The notes under the pieces: model-generated
The model's database searches: none
Seen by the model: the letters and a program-made list of their open reading frames with translations, nothing else
Told to the model about the DNA's origin: nothing
Part shown: positions 42,661 to 51,798 of the stretch, in pieces
Numbering within the stretch: position 1 is the first letter of the stretch
How the letters are laid out: each line of letters opens with the position of its first letter
Made by a program: the position numbers and the translations under genes
Assembly (NCBI RefSeq): GCF_006716745.1
Contig: NZ_VFPP01000001.1
Location: 7,079,386-7,143,385 of the forward strand
Length of the DNA: 64,000 bases
From: Saccharothrix saharensis
Lineage (GTDB): Bacteria; Actinomycetota; Actinomycetes; Mycobacteriales; Pseudonocardiaceae
Direction of reading: 5' to 3'

Positions 42661-42926
42661 GGCGGTTCTTCTGGTTCGGCCTCGGCATCGCCGCGGGCGT
42701 GTTCGCCACCCGCAAGGCGGGCCAGGCCGCGCACGCCGCCACGCCCGCCGGCATCGGCGAGAACGTCGGCCAGGGCCTGCGCGAGCTCGCCGGCGCCATC
42801 GGCTCGTTCGGTGCCGAGGTGCGCGCGGGAATGTCGGAGCGCGAACAGGAGTTGCAGGACACCGTGGAACGTCAGACGGGCTTCACGCCGGGTCGGCGAG
42901 CGCGCAGGGCGAACGACGCCAGGTAG
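42657..42926 (+). CDS. DUF6167-like small membrane-associated protein
   Basis: The 89-residue product starts [20 protein letters not shown], a single hydrophobic helix followed by a basic stop-transfer, then an amphipathic helix ([23 protein letters not shown]). It overlaps the DUF948 gene by ATGA. Homologues sit directly before alaS in many actinomycetes. Function unknown. Confidence 0.75.
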   Translation: MRRFFWFGLGIAAGVFATRKAGQAAHAATPAGIGENVGQGLRELAGAIGSFGAEVRAGMSEREQELQDTVERQTGFTPGRRARRANDAR

Positions 42927-43008
42927 GCCGTTCGTTCGCCTCGTCGCGCCCAGGCCTGATCGTCGTCGCCGCCGACGCGATCTTCCACACTCCCGAAGGA
43001 CGAGACCC

Positions 43009-45681
43009 GTGCAGACCCACGAGATCATCAAGCGCTTCCGCGAGCACTTCGAGAACGCCGGCCACAAGTACGTGCCCAGCGCCTCGCTCCTGCTCGACGA
43101 CCCGAACCTGCTGTTCGTCAACGCCGGCATGGTGCCGTTCAAGCCGTACTTCCTCGGCGAGGCCCCGCCGCCCGCCCCGCGGATGACCAGCATCCAGAAG
43201 TGCGTGCGCACGCCCGACATCGACGAGGTCGGCAAGACCACCCGGCACAACACGTTCTTCCAGATGGCCGGCAACTTCTCCTTCGGCGACTACTTCAAGG
43301 AAGACGCCATCCGGCTGGCCTGGGACCTGGTCACCAAGCCGGTCGCCGACGGCGGCTACGGCCTGGACCCCGAGCGCATCTGGGTGACCGTCTACCTGGA
43401 CGACGACGAGGCCGCCGGCCTGTGGCAGAAGGTCGCCGGGCTGCCGCCGGAGCGCATCCAGCGCCGCGACATCGAGGACAACTACTGGTCGATGGGCGTG
43501 CCCGGCCCGTGCGGCCCCTGCTCGGAGATCTACTACGACCGCGGCCCGGCCTTCGGCGAGGAGGGCGGCCCGGTCGTCGACGAGGACCGGTACCTGGAGA
43601 TCTGGAACCTCGTCTTCATGCAGAACGTCCGCGGCGAGGGCGGCGCCAAGAGGGACTACCCGATCCTGGGCGAGCTGCCGGACAAGAACATCGACACCGG
43701 CATGGGCGTCGAGCGCGTCGCCATGCTGCTGCAGGACGTCGACAACGTCTACGAGACCGACCTGGTCCGCACCGTCATCACCAAGGCCGAGCAGCTCTCC
43801 GGCCGCAAGTACGGCGCCGACGAGACCGACGACGTGCGGTTCCGCGTCATCGCCGACCACGCCCGCAGCGGCGTGCTGCTGGTCGGCGACGGCGTCACGC
43901 CCGGCAACGAGGCCCGCGGCTACGTGCTGCGCCGGCTGCTGCGCCGCATCGTCCGCTCGGCCCGCCTGCTGGGCGTGACCGAGCCGGTGCTGGTGCGGTT
44001 CGCCGAGGTCGTGCGCGACGCCATGGGCCCGTCCTACCCCGAGCTGGTCTCCGGCTTCGCCCGCATCCAGCAGGTCCTCAAGGCCGAGGAGGACACCTTC
44101 CTGCGCACGCTGGACGCCGGGTCGCGGATCTTCGAGACGGCCGCCGGGCAGGTCAAGGCCGACGGCCGCGCCACCCTGCCGGGTGACAAGGCCTTCCAGT
44201 TGCACGACACCTACGGCTTCCCGTTCGACCTCACCCTGGAGATGGCCGCCGAGGCCGGCCTCACCGTGGACGAGGACGGGTTCCGCAAGCTGATGGCCGA
44301 GCAGCGCGCCCGCGCCAAGGCCGACGCCGCCGGCAAGAAGACCGGCCACGGCGACCAGAGCGTGTACCGGGAGCTGCTGGAGCTCGGCGCCACCGAGTTC
44401 ACCGGCTACACCGAGCTGGCCAGCGAGGCCACCCTGCGCGGCATCGTCAGCGGCGGCAAGCGCGTCCGCTCCGCCAAGGAGGGCGACATCGTCGAGGTCG
44501 TGCTCGACCGCACGCCGCTGTACGCCGAGTCCGGCGGCCAGGAGAGCGACGCCGGCACGATCGTCACGGCCAACGCCGAGCTGGAGGTCGTGGACGTCCA
44601 GAAGGTGGCCCGCAAGCTGTGGGTGCACCAGGTGCGCGTGGTCAGCGGCGAGGTCGCCGAGGGCGAGCACGTCGAGGCCAGGGTCGACCCGGAGTGGCGC
44701 GTCGGCGCCCGCCAGGGCCACTCCGGCACGCACGTCGTGCACGCCGCCCTGCGCCAGGTGCTCGGCCCGTCCGCCCTGCAGAGCGGGTCGTACAACAAGC
44801 CGGGCTACCTGCGGCTGGACTTCGCCTGGACGGGTGGTCTTTCCGACGAGGCCCGCAGCGAGATCGAAGAGGTCTCCAACCTGGCCGTCCGCAAGGACCT
44901 GCCGGTGAAGGTCGTCTACACCGACATGGGCGGCGCCCAGGAGATGGGCGCGGTCGCCCTGTTCGGCGAGACCTACGACGAGACCGTGCGCGTGGTCGAG
45001 ATCGGCGGGCCGTGGTCGCGCGAGCTGTGCGGTGGCACGCACGTCGAGCACTCGTCCCAGATCGGCCCGATCACGGTGATCGGCGAGTCGTCCGTCGGCT
45101 CCGGCGTGCGCCGCCTGGAGGCCTACGTCGGCATCGAGGCCTTCAAGTACCTGGCCCGGGAGCGGGCCCTGGTGCAGAACGTCGCCGCCCTGCTCAAGGT
45201 GCCCGACGCCGAGGTGCCCGCCCGGGTCGAGGCCCTGGTCGAGCGGCTGCGGGTGGCCGAGAAGGAGCTGGAGAAGGTCAAGGCCGCCCAGCTCGTCGCC
45301 GACGCCGGGTCCCTGGCCGAGCAGGCCCTGGACGTGCGCGGGGTGTCCTTGGTGGCCCTGCGGCTGCCGGAGGGCACGTCGGGTGCCGACGTCCGGACCA
45401 TCGCGGGCGAGGTGCGCAACCGGCTCGGCGCCAAGCCGGGTGTGGTCGGCCTGTTCGCCCCGGACGGCGACAAGGTCAGCTTCGTGGTGGCCACCACGGC
45501 CGCCGCCCGCGACCTGGGCCTGGCCGCCGGCAAGCTGGTGCCGGCCTTCGCCCCGGCCGTGGGTGGCCGTGGCGGCGGCAAGCCGGACCTCGCCCAGGGT
45601 GGCGGCACGAACCCGGCCGGTGTCGACGACGCCGTCGCCGCCCTGCGCGCCGAGGTGGACCGCGCCGTTGAGCAGCGCTGA
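43009..45681 (+). CDS. alaS: Alanyl-tRNA synthetase
   Basis: The GTG start follows GAAGGA. The 890-residue enzyme has the class II catalytic core (about 1-245: [47 protein letters not shown]), tRNA recognition region, editing domain with the zinc motifs [11 protein letters not shown] and CGGTHVEH (about 564 and 668), and C-Ala oligomerisation domain ending [11 protein letters not shown]. It charges tRNA-Ala and edits mis-charged Ser and Gly. First gene of the alaS-ruvX-mltG-aroE unit. Confidence 0.97.
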   Translation: MQTHEIIKRFREHFENAGHKYVPSASLLLDDPNLLFVNAGMVPFKPYFLGEAPPPAPRMTSIQKCVRTPDIDEVGKTTRHNTFFQMAGNFSFGDYFKEDAIRLAWDLVTKPVADGGYGLDPERIWVTVYLDDDEAAGLWQKVAGLPPERIQRRDIEDNYWSMGVPGPCGPCSEIYYDRGPAFGEEGGPVVDEDRYLEIWNLVFMQNVRGEGGAKRDYPILGELPDKNIDTGMGVERVAMLLQDVDNVYETDLVRTVITKAEQLSGRKYGADETDDVRFRVIADHARSGVLLVGDGVTPGNEARGYVLRRLLRRIVRSARLLGVTEPVLVRFAEVVRDAMGPSYPELVSGFARIQQVLKAEEDTFLRTLDAGSRIFETAAGQVKADGRATLPGDKAFQLHDTYGFPFDLTLEMAAEAGLTVDEDGFRKLMAEQRARAKADAAGKKTGHGDQSVYRELLELGATEFTGYTELASEATLRGIVSGGKRVRSAKEGDIVEVVLDRTPLYAESGGQESDAGTIVTANAELEVVDVQKVARKLWVHQVRVVSGEVAEGEHVEARVDPEWRVGARQGHSGTHVVHAALRQVLGPSALQSGSYNKPGYLRLDFAWTGGLSDEARSEIEEVSNLAVRKDLPVKVVYTDMGGAQEMGAVALFGETYDETVRVVEIGGPWSRELCGGTHVEHSSQIGPITVIGESSVGSGVRRLEAYVGIEAFKYLARERALVQNVAALLKVPDAEVPARVEALVERLRVAEKELEKVKAAQLVADAGSLAEQALDVRGVSLVALRLPEGTSGADVRTIAGEVRNRLGAKPGVVGLFAPDGDKVSFVVATTAAARDLGLAAGKLVPAFAPAVGGRGGGKPDLAQGGGTNPAGVDDAVAALRAEVDRAVEQR

Positions 45682-46180
45682 CCGCCCCGGCGTCGACGAC
45701 CCCGGCCTCGGCCGGAGGCTGGGCGTCGACGTCGGCGCGGTGCGCGTCGGGGTGGCGTTGAGCGATCCCGGCGCGTTCCTGGCGACGCCACTGGTTACCC
45801 TGGCGCGTGACGTGAAGACCGGACAGGACCTGCGCGACCTGGCCGGCCTGGTCACCGAGCACGACGTGGTCGAGGTCGTGGTCGGCCTGCCCCGCACGCT
45901 GGCCGGCAAGCACGGGCCGGCGGCGGAGACCGCCGCGGCGTACGCTGCGGCGTTGGCCGAGCGCGTCGCACCGGTTCCGGTGCGGCTCACCGATGAGCGG
46001 CTGACCACCGTCACGGCGAGCCGGGTGCTCGCCGAGCGCGGGGTGCGCGGCAAGAAGCAGCGCGCCGTGGTCGACCAGGCTGCCGCGGTCGAGATCCTGC
46101 AGTCCTGGCTGGACGCACGGGCGCGACAAGTGGCTCGCTCCGCCGCGGAGCGGGCCCCCGGAGCGAAGGACGGCTCGTGA
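45668..46180 (+). CDS. ruvX: Putative Holliday junction resolvase (RuvX/YqgF)
   Basis: A TTG start lies within the end of alaS (14-base overlap), with GAGGTGG upstream. The 170-residue RNase H-fold protein has [19 protein letters not shown] (catalytic Asp), [14 protein letters not shown] and [15 protein letters not shown] (metal ligands), and [15 protein letters not shown] near the C terminus. Homologues act in rRNA processing or junction resolution. It is coupled to mltG by GTGA. Confidence 0.88.
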   Translation: MSSADRPGVDDPGLGRRLGVDVGAVRVGVALSDPGAFLATPLVTLARDVKTGQDLRDLAGLVTEHDVVEVVVGLPRTLAGKHGPAAETAAAYAAALAERVAPVPVRLTDERLTTVTASRVLAERGVRGKKQRAVVDQAAAVEILQSWLDARARQVARSAAERAPGAKDGS

Positions 46181-47394
46181 ACGACGACCTCGGGTTGTTC
46201 ACCGATCCCGAAACCCGCGAAGAGCGGGCGGCACGTGGCAGGAGTGACGCCGCGGCCCGCCGGGCCAAGCGCAGGCGCAAGCGCACGATCCTGTGGGTCG
46301 TGGTGGCGCTGGTGCTGACCGGCGGTGGTGTCGGCGCGTACTACGGGTACCGCACGCTGAGCGGCATCGGCTCCTACGACGACTTCGCCGGCGCGGGTGA
46401 GGCGGACGTGGTGGTCGAGGTCAAGGACGGCGACCTGGTCACCACCATCGCGACCACGCTGAAGGACCAGGGCGTGGTGGCGAGCTCGCGGGCGTTCACC
46501 GAGGCGGGCGCGAACGACGCCCGGGTCACCGCCATCCAGCCCGGGTTCTACCTGATGAAGACCAAGATGTCGGGCGAGGCCGCGGTGGCGCGGATGGTCG
46601 ACCCGGCGTCGAAGGTCGTGCCGCTGGAGGTCAAGGGCGGCTACGTGCTGCACGACATCACCGCGCCCGACGGCAAGGTCACCCCGGGCGTGCTGTCGCG
46701 GCTGTCCGAGGCGTCGTGCGTGGAGCTGGGCGGCGCGAAGCAGTGCGTGTCGCCGCAGGAGCTGCGGGACGCGGCGGAGAACACCGACCCGGCCGCGCTC
46801 GGCATCCCCGACTGGGCCGCTCCGGACGTCGCCGCCGCGCCGAAGGAGAACCGGCTCGAAGGTCTGATCGTGCCGGGCCTGTACCACCTCAAGCCGGGCG
46901 CGAACGCGGTCGAGCTGCTCAGCAGCGTGATCGCCACGTCGCTGGGCCGGTTGCAGGGCTACGGCATCCCCAGCGGAGCGGGCAAGACGGGCTTCCGCCC
47001 GTACGAGGTGCTGGTCATCGCGTCCCTGATCGAGAAGGAAGGCCTGACCAAGGACTTCGGCAAGATCTCGCGGGTGATCTACAGCCGGCTCGCCACGCCG
47101 CAGAAGCTGGAGCTGGACTCGACGGTCAACTACAAGCTGGACCGGCCGATCATCACCACCAGCGACGAGGACCGCGAGAAGTCCGGGCCGTACAACACCT
47201 ACCAGGTGCAGGGTCTGCCGCCGACGCCGATCGGCTCGCCCGGCCGGGAGGCGATCACCGCCGCGATCACGCCCGAGGACGGGCCGTGGATGTACTTCGT
47301 GAAGTGCCAGAAGGACGGCACGTCGTGCTTCACGAACACCTACGACGAGCACCGGGCCGTGTCGAAGAAGGCACAAGAGGAAGGCGTCTTCTGA
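46177..47394 (+). CDS. mltG: Endolytic transglycosylase MltG
   Basis: The 405-residue protein has a cytosolic basic N terminus, one membrane helix (about 38-60), a LysM-like subdomain ([17 protein letters not shown]) and the YceG catalytic domain ([41 protein letters not shown] with the catalytic Glu, [17 protein letters not shown]). It cuts nascent glycan strands and sets their length. Overlaps ruvX by GTGA and precedes aroE by two bases. Confidence 0.93.
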   Translation: MNDDLGLFTDPETREERAARGRSDAAARRAKRRRKRTILWVVVALVLTGGGVGAYYGYRTLSGIGSYDDFAGAGEADVVVEVKDGDLVTTIATTLKDQGVVASSRAFTEAGANDARVTAIQPGFYLMKTKMSGEAAVARMVDPASKVVPLEVKGGYVLHDITAPDGKVTPGVLSRLSEASCVELGGAKQCVSPQELRDAAENTDPAALGIPDWAAPDVAAAPKENRLEGLIVPGLYHLKPGANAVELLSSVIATSLGRLQGYGIPSGAGKTGFRPYEVLVIASLIEKEGLTKDFGKISRVIYSRLATPQKLELDSTVNYKLDRPIITTSDEDREKSGPYNTYQVQGLPPTPIGSPGREAITAAITPEDGPWMYFVKCQKDGTSCFTNTYDEHRAVSKKAQEEGVF

Positions 47395-47396
47395 TC

Positions 47397-48236
47397 GTGG
47401 CGCGCCGTGCGGCGGTCATCGGCTCGCCGGTGGCCCACTCGTTGTCCCCGGTGCTGCACAACGCCGCGTTCGCGGCACTGGGCCTGTCGGACTGGGAGTA
47501 CACGCGGGTCGAGTGCGCGGCCGACGGGGTGCCGTCGCTGGTCGCGGGGCTGGACGCGGCGTGGGCGGGGCTGTCGGTGACCATGCCGAACAAGCGTGCC
47601 GCGCTGGCCGCGGCGACCTCCGCGACGCGGCGGGCCGGGCAGGTGGGGGCCGCGAACACGCTGGTGCCGGTCGACGGCGGGTGGCGTGCGGACAACACCG
47701 ACGTGGACGGCGTCCTGGGCGCGCTGCGCGCGTCGTGCGGCTTCACGTCCGGCACGCGCGCGGTCCTGCTGGGCGCGGGCGGCACGGCGACCGCGGCCCT
47801 GGTGGCGCTCGCGTCGGTCGGGGTGCGCGCGGTCTCGCTGGTGGTCCGTTCGGCGAGCCGTGCGGCGGAGGCGGAGTCGTGCGCGTCGCGCCTCGGCCTG
47901 GCCCTCGACGTGGTCACCTGGGACACCGCGGACTTCGCCGCGCTGGCCTCGTCGTCGGACGTGCTGATCAGCACCGTGCCGCCGGACGCGACCGGGCCGA
48001 TCGCCACCGCGCTGGCCGGGGCACCGTGCGTGCTGGACGTCATCTACCACCCGTGGCCGACGCCGCTGGCGGAGGCGGTGACCGCCCGCGGTCGCACCCT
48101 GGCCACCGGCCTGGACATGCTCCTGCACCAGGCGTTCGGCCAGTCCGAGCAGTTCACCGGCCTCCCCGCCCCGCGCGAGGCGATGCGCGCCGCTCTCCGC
48201 ACCGCCACCGACAACATCCTCCCGCTGCCGATCTAG
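47397..48236 (+). CDS. aroE: Shikimate 5-dehydrogenase
   Basis: The GTG start is two bases after mltG. The 279-residue protein has the substrate site IGSPVAHSLSPVLHNAAF, VTMPNKRAALAA (catalytic Lys), GAANTLVPV, DNTDVDGV (catalytic Asp) and NAD(P) loop LLGAGGTATAALVAL. It reduces 3-dehydroshikimate in the aromatic pathway; aroC, aroK and aroB lie 7-11 kb downstream, separated by inserted genes. Confidence 0.93.
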   Translation: MARRAAVIGSPVAHSLSPVLHNAAFAALGLSDWEYTRVECAADGVPSLVAGLDAAWAGLSVTMPNKRAALAAATSATRRAGQVGAANTLVPVDGGWRADNTDVDGVLGALRASCGFTSGTRAVLLGAGGTATAALVALASVGVRAVSLVVRSASRAAEAESCASRLGLALDVVTWDTADFAALASSSDVLISTVPPDATGPIATALAGAPCVLDVIYHPWPTPLAEAVTARGRTLATGLDMLLHQAFGQSEQFTGLPAPREAMRAALRTATDNILPLPI

Positions 48237-48237
48237 C

Positions 48238-48340
48238 CGTCAGTCGACGCGGGCTTCCTCGATGCGGCCGAGGACCTCGCGCACGGTCTCCTCGGGGCCT
48301 GCCGGGTGGTGTCGAGCCACAGCCCGCGGCCTGCCCTCGC
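48238..48340 (-). pseudogene. C-terminal remnant of a P-loop kinase gene, frameshifted
   Basis: Reading leftward, one frame gives LWLDTTRQA and, after a one-base shift, the next frame gives AGPEETVREVLGRIEEARVD and a TGA. Together they resemble the C terminus of AAA/chloramphenicol-phosphotransferase-like kinases (W-L-D-T-T followed by SPEETVxxIL). The upstream part of the gene is missing: the sequence changes into the 22-bp repeat array at about 48345. This looks like a gene cut by the repeat element and then decayed. Confidence 0.5.
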
Positions 48341-48344
48341 GCCC

Positions 48345-48432
48345 CGAGTGTCGAACGCTCACGTCCCGAGTGTCGAACGCTCACGCCCTGAGTGTCCTAC
48401 GTTCAGGACCCCTGGATTCAACGCTCGGAACG
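48345..48432 (+). repeat. Single 4-unit 22-bp intergenic repeat element (copy C)
   Basis: Exactly four 22-base units follow one another: CGAGTGTCGAACGCTCACGT(CC), the same ending CGCCC, TGAGTGTCCTACGTTCAGGA(CC) and CCTGGATTCAACGCTCGGAA(CG). The order (GTCGAAC, GTCGAAC, GTCCTAC, TTCAAC) is the same as in copy A. No inverted partner is present. The element lies between the kinase remnant and the HPr gene. Confidence 0.85.
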
Positions 48433-48489
48433 CCGCCGGGCCCTGCCCGCGAACGCGCGAGCAGGGCCCAGCGGTGCGTGCTGAGGGGA

Positions 48490-48759
48490 TCAGCCCTCGT
48501 CGAGGTCGGTGGCGATGATCTCCGCGATCGCCTCCAGCGCGGCGTCCGCGCCGTCGCCGTCCGCGGCCAGCACGACCTCGTCGCCGTGCATCGCGCCGAG
48601 CGTCATCAGACCCAGCACGCTCGCCGCCTCGACCGGTTGGCCGTCGTCCTTGCGGATGGTGACCTTCACCGGCTGCCCGGCCGCCGCCTTCGCCAGCAGT
48701 GCGGCAGGCCGCGCGTGCAGTCCGACCTTGCTCGCCACGGTGACCCGTCGCTCAGGCAT
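48490..48759 (-). CDS. ptsH: PTS phosphocarrier protein HPr
   Basis: The ATG follows GAGAGGA. The 89-residue protein has the active-site His15 in KVGLHARPAA and the regulatory-type Ser47 region (AASVLGLMTLGA). HPr passes phosphate from EI to the EIIA protein. It is the third gene of a gntR - EIIC - HPr operon. No EI gene is in the window. Confidence 0.93.
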   Translation of the reverse strand: MPERRVTVASKVGLHARPAALLAKAAAGQPVKVTIRKDDGQPVEAASVLGLMTLGAMHGDEVVLAADGDGADAALEAIAEIIATDLDEG

Positions 48760-48790
48760 GACCCGTCCTCTCGTTCCTGTGCTCGCCGGG

Positions 48791-50095
48791 TCAGGACGCG
48801 GTGGCGTCCGACCGGCCTTCCCTGCCACCCTTGGCGGTCTTGGCGGTCTGCTCGCCGTCGACGACGCTCGGGTCGGCTTCCGGGTCCTCGTCCTCGTTGC
48901 GGCCCGGCGTCCTCAGGTTCCACTTGGTGATGACGAAGCGGAACAGGAAGTAGTAGATGGCCGCGTAGATCACGCCCAGCACCAGGATGAGCAGCGGCTT
49001 GGTCGAGATGTTGAAGTTGAGGGCGTAGTCGATGGCGCCCGCGGAGAACCCGAACCCGCTGTGGATGTCCAACGCGTTGCTGATGGCCAGCGACGTGCCG
49101 GTGAGCACCGCGTGGATCACGTACAGCGGCCACGCCACGAACATGAACGCGAACTCCAGCGGTTCGGTCACACCCGTGATGAACGCGGTCAGCGCCGCCG
49201 AGCCCATGATGCCCGCGATGACCTTCTTCTGCGCCGGCCGCGCGGTGTGCACGATGGCCAGCGCCGCCGCCGGGAGCGCGAACATGAAGATCGGGAAGAA
49301 GCCGGTCATGAACGTGCCCGCGGACGGGTCGCCCGCGAAGAACCGCTGGATGTCACCGGTCTTGCCCTCGTACTCGCCGAACACCTGCCACATGAACGTG
49401 TTCGGGATGTGGTGCAGGCCCAGCGGGAGCAGCAGGCGGTTGATGGTGCCGTAGATGCCCGCGCCGATGATCGTGCTGCCGGAGATCGCCTCGCCCACCG
49501 ACGTCAGGCCGGCGTCGAACCACGGGTAGATCAGGCCCATGACGACCGCGACCGGGATCATCACGCCCGCGACCAGGATCGGCACGAACCGCCGGCCGCC
49601 GAAGAAGGCCAGGTAGGCGGGCAGCTTGATGCGGTGGTACCTCTGCCACAGCACCGCGGTGATCAAGCCGACCACGATGCCGGTCAGCACCGAGTAGTTG
49701 ATCAGCTCCTGCTTGGCGTCCGCCGCCGCGTCCTCCGGCAGCGGCAGGACGAGCGGCGACATCGCCTTGAACACCGCCTCGGTCACCACGAAGCCGACCA
49801 CGGCGGCCAGCGCGGTGGAACCGTCGCCGCGCCTGGCGAAGCCGATCGCGACACCGACGGCGAACAGCAGCGGCAGGTTGGCGAACAGGGCGTTGCCCGC
49901 CCCGCCGATGACGCCGGCCACGGCGTTCCAACCCAGCCCGTCCTTGCCGAGGATGTCGTCCTGGCCGAGTCGCAGCAGGAGCGCGGCTACGGGCAGCGCG
50001 GCGATCGGCAGCATGAGGCTGCGACCGAAGCGCTGGAGCCCGGCCAGGCCCTTGATCTCACGACCGCCGGTCGCCTGTGGGGCGCTGGCGCTCAT
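48791..50095 (-). CDS. PTS EIIC permease, glucose/N-acetylglucosamine type
   Basis: The ATG follows GGGAGG and overlaps the regulator stop by ATGA. The 434-residue protein has about ten membrane helices and family motifs GLQRFGRSLMLPIAALPVAALLL, GLHHIPNTFMWQV (substrate loop, with HH) and GVTEPLEFAFMFVAW (catalytic Glu region). It lacks fused EIIB and EIIA domains, which are encoded divergently at 51.0-51.7 kb. Together with the DasR-type site, N-acetylglucosamine (NagE2-like) is the most likely substrate. Confidence 0.88.
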   Translation of the reverse strand: MSASAPQATGGREIKGLAGLQRFGRSLMLPIAALPVAALLLRLGQDDILGKDGLGWNAVAGVIGGAGNALFANLPLLFAVGVAIGFARRGDGSTALAAVVGFVVTEAVFKAMSPLVLPLPEDAAADAKQELINYSVLTGIVVGLITAVLWQRYHRIKLPAYLAFFGGRRFVPILVAGVMIPVAVVMGLIYPWFDAGLTSVGEAISGSTIIGAGIYGTINRLLLPLGLHHIPNTFMWQVFGEYEGKTGDIQRFFAGDPSAGTFMTGFFPIFMFALPAAALAIVHTARPAQKKVIAGIMGSAALTAFITGVTEPLEFAFMFVAWPLYVIHAVLTGTSLAISNALDIHSGFGFSAGAIDYALNFNISTKPLLILVLGVIYAAIYYFLFRFVITKWNLRTPGRNEDEDPEADPSVVDGEQTAKTAKGGREGRSDATAS

Positions 50096-50862
50096 GGGGT
50101 ACCTCCCTTGGCGGAGTGGTGCGGGCCGGATTCCGGGACGGTCCGGTCCAGTTGCATGGTCACCTGGTAGAGATCGCCCCGGTACCAGGACGTCATGTCC
50201 TCGACGGGCCTGCTTCGTGAGCTGGAGACCCGGCGGAAGACGAGCAGCGGGCTGCCGGTGCGGATGCCCAGCAGCTTCGCGGTGTCGGGGTCGGCGCCTT
50301 CGGCCCACACGGTCTGGGCCGCGTGGTCGAGCTGGACCCCGTAGGTGTCGGCGATGAGGGTGTAGAGCGAGGCCGTGAGGTCGTGCCGGTCGAGGTCGGG
50401 CACGACCCGCGGGTTGTACCAGCCGCGTTCGACGGCCAGCGGCACGCCGTCCGCCAGCCGGACGCGGACCAGGCGGCACGCCGGTTCGGGCGGCAGCAGG
50501 CCGAGCGCGGCGGCGGCTTCGGGCGACGGCGTCTCCTCGCGGCACGCCACCACCTCGGTCGCGGGGGTCATGCCGCGACGGCGCATGTCGTCGGTGAACG
50601 ACTCCAGGTACAGCTGCACGTCCATGCGCCGCCGGGCGGTGAACGTGCCCCGGCCCTTCGCCCTGGTGAGCAGGCCCTCGGCGACGAGCTGGCCGACGGC
50701 GGCGCGTACTGTGATGCGGGACACACCGTACTGCTGGGCGAGGTCGCGCTCGGACGGGATCGGCGAGCCGGGCGGGAGCTCCTGCTCGGCCATGCGCCGC
50801 AGGATGTCGCGGAGCTGGGCGTGCTTGGGCTTCGGCCCGTCGACGATCTCGTTGCGGCTCAT
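50092..50862 (-). CDS. GntR-family regulator of the HutC/DasR group
   Basis: The ATG follows GGGAGG. The 256-residue protein has an N-terminal GntR winged helix (about 15-80: PIPSERDLAQQYGVSRITVRAAVGQLVAEGLL, GRGTFTA) and a C-terminal UTRA effector domain (about 95-240: RLVRVRLADGVPLAVERGWYNP, YRGDLYQVTMQL). DasR-type proteins repress PTS and amino-sugar genes until GlcN-6-P binds. It shares a divergent promoter region with the EIIB/EIIA genes that holds a dre-like site, which makes auto- and cross-regulation likely. Confidence 0.88.
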   Translation of the reverse strand: MSRNEIVDGPKPKHAQLRDILRRMAEQELPPGSPIPSERDLAQQYGVSRITVRAAVGQLVAEGLLTRAKGRGTFTARRRMDVQLYLESFTDDMRRRGMTPATEVVACREETPSPEAAAALGLLPPEPACRLVRVRLADGVPLAVERGWYNPRVVPDLDRHDLTASLYTLIADTYGVQLDHAAQTVWAEGADPDTAKLLGIRTGSPLLVFRRVSSSRSRPVEDMTSWYRGDLYQVTMQLDRTVPESGPHHSAKGGTP

Positions 50863-50906
50863 GACACCTCCCCGGTGCTCGCGTGTCCACACCGGGATTG
50901 GTACTT

Positions 50907-50922
50907 TCCGGTCTAGACCAGT
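50907..50922. promoter_or_regulatory. DasR-type (dre) operator
   Basis: TCCGGTCTAGACCAGT matches 13 of 16 positions of the dre consensus (ACTGGTCTAGACCACT) with a perfect GGTCTAGACC core. It lies between the divergent gntR and EIIB genes, 45 bases before the gntR start. Confidence 0.8.
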
Positions 50923-51027
50923 TGGTGCGGGGAGGATGCTCCGCGCGCCGACCGGGTGTCAACCGCCGTTACGGGACCGTGCCCGAGCGGTGGCACCCTC
51001 AGGCCAGGTGTCGAGAGAGGACTTCAA

Positions 51028-51264
51028 GTGGCGGACGACAAGGCGGAGCGGATCCTCGCCGCGCTCGGCGGTGCGGACAACATCGTGGAGATCGAGCCCT
51101 GCATCACGCGCCTGCGCTGTGAGCTGGAAGACGGTTCCCTGGTGGACGAGAAGGCTCTGAAGGGCCTGGGGGCGCACGGCGTGATGCGGGCGGGCAACGT
51201 CGTGCAGGTGGTCGTGGGACCGGAGGCCGACACGATCGCCAGCGACATCGAGGACCTCCTGTGA
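51028..51264 (+). CDS. PTS EIIB component, glucose/GlcNAc type
   Basis: The GTG follows GAGAGAGGA. The 78-residue protein has the phosphorylatable Cys25 in IEPCITRLRCEL and the conserved GVMRAGNVVQVVVGPEAD. EIIB takes phosphate from EIIA and passes it to the sugar in EIIC. It overlaps the EIIA gene by GTGA. Confidence 0.92.
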   Translation: MADDKAERILAALGGADNIVEIEPCITRLRCELEDGSLVDEKALKGLGAHGVMRAGNVVQVVVGPEADTIASDIEDLL

Positions 51265-51713
51265 CGCTGCGCGTGATCAGCCCGGTCGGCGGTCGCGTGG
51301 TGCCGCTGGCCGAGGTGCCGGACCCGGTGTTCGCGCAGGCCATGGTCGGTCCGGGGGTCGCGGTCGAGCCCGACCGGGGGCGCGCGGAGGTCGTGTCGCC
51401 GGTGGACGGGACCGTGGTGACGCTGCACCCGCACGCGTTCGTCGTGGCCACTCCGGAGGGCGCGGCGGTGTTGGTGCACCTCGGGATCGACACGGTGAAG
51501 CGCAAGGGCGAGGGCTTCACGCTGCACGTGGTCAAGGGCGAGGCGGTGCGCGCGGGGCAGCCCGTGGTGACGTGGGACCCGGCCGAGGTGGAGGCGGCGG
51601 GGTTCGCGCCGATCTGCCCGGTGATCGCGTTGGACGCGACGCCCGAGGCGGTGCTCGACCAGGCCGGTGGTCCGGTCGCGGCGGGTGACGCGTTGTTCTC
51701 CTGGCAGCGCTGA
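51261..51713 (+). CDS. crr: PTS EIIA component, glucose type (Crr)
   Basis: The 150-residue protein starts LRVISPVGGRVVPLAEVPDPVF and has the active-site His73 in VLVHLGIDTVK plus a partner His in LHPHAFVVAT. EIIA-Glc carries phosphate from HPr to EIIB and may regulate other uptake systems. It completes a full set of HPr, IIA, IIB and IIC at one locus. Confidence 0.92.
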   Translation: MTLRVISPVGGRVVPLAEVPDPVFAQAMVGPGVAVEPDRGRAEVVSPVDGTVVTLHPHAFVVATPEGAAVLVHLGIDTVKRKGEGFTLHVVKGEAVRAGQPVVTWDPAEVEAAGFAPICPVIALDATPEAVLDQAGGPVAAGDALFSWQR

Positions 51714-51798
51714 GCTCCGGCGGACGAGCGCGGGTGAATGGACCATTCACCCGCGCTTCTCGTTGCGCCCCCGGCGATCCCGGGACGACGCTGGTCCC

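Noticed and set aside
42883-47376. A 1497-codon open frame on the minus strand opposite alaS, ruvX and mltG
   Set aside because: It is a by-product of high GC: stop codons are rare opposite strongly biased genes. The plus-strand genes have full family motifs, and the minus frame has none.
51667-51798. Upstream extension of the prepilin peptidase frame
   Set aside because: It would overlap the EIIA gene and gives a charged non-membrane N terminus. The ATG at 51799 begins at the first membrane helix.
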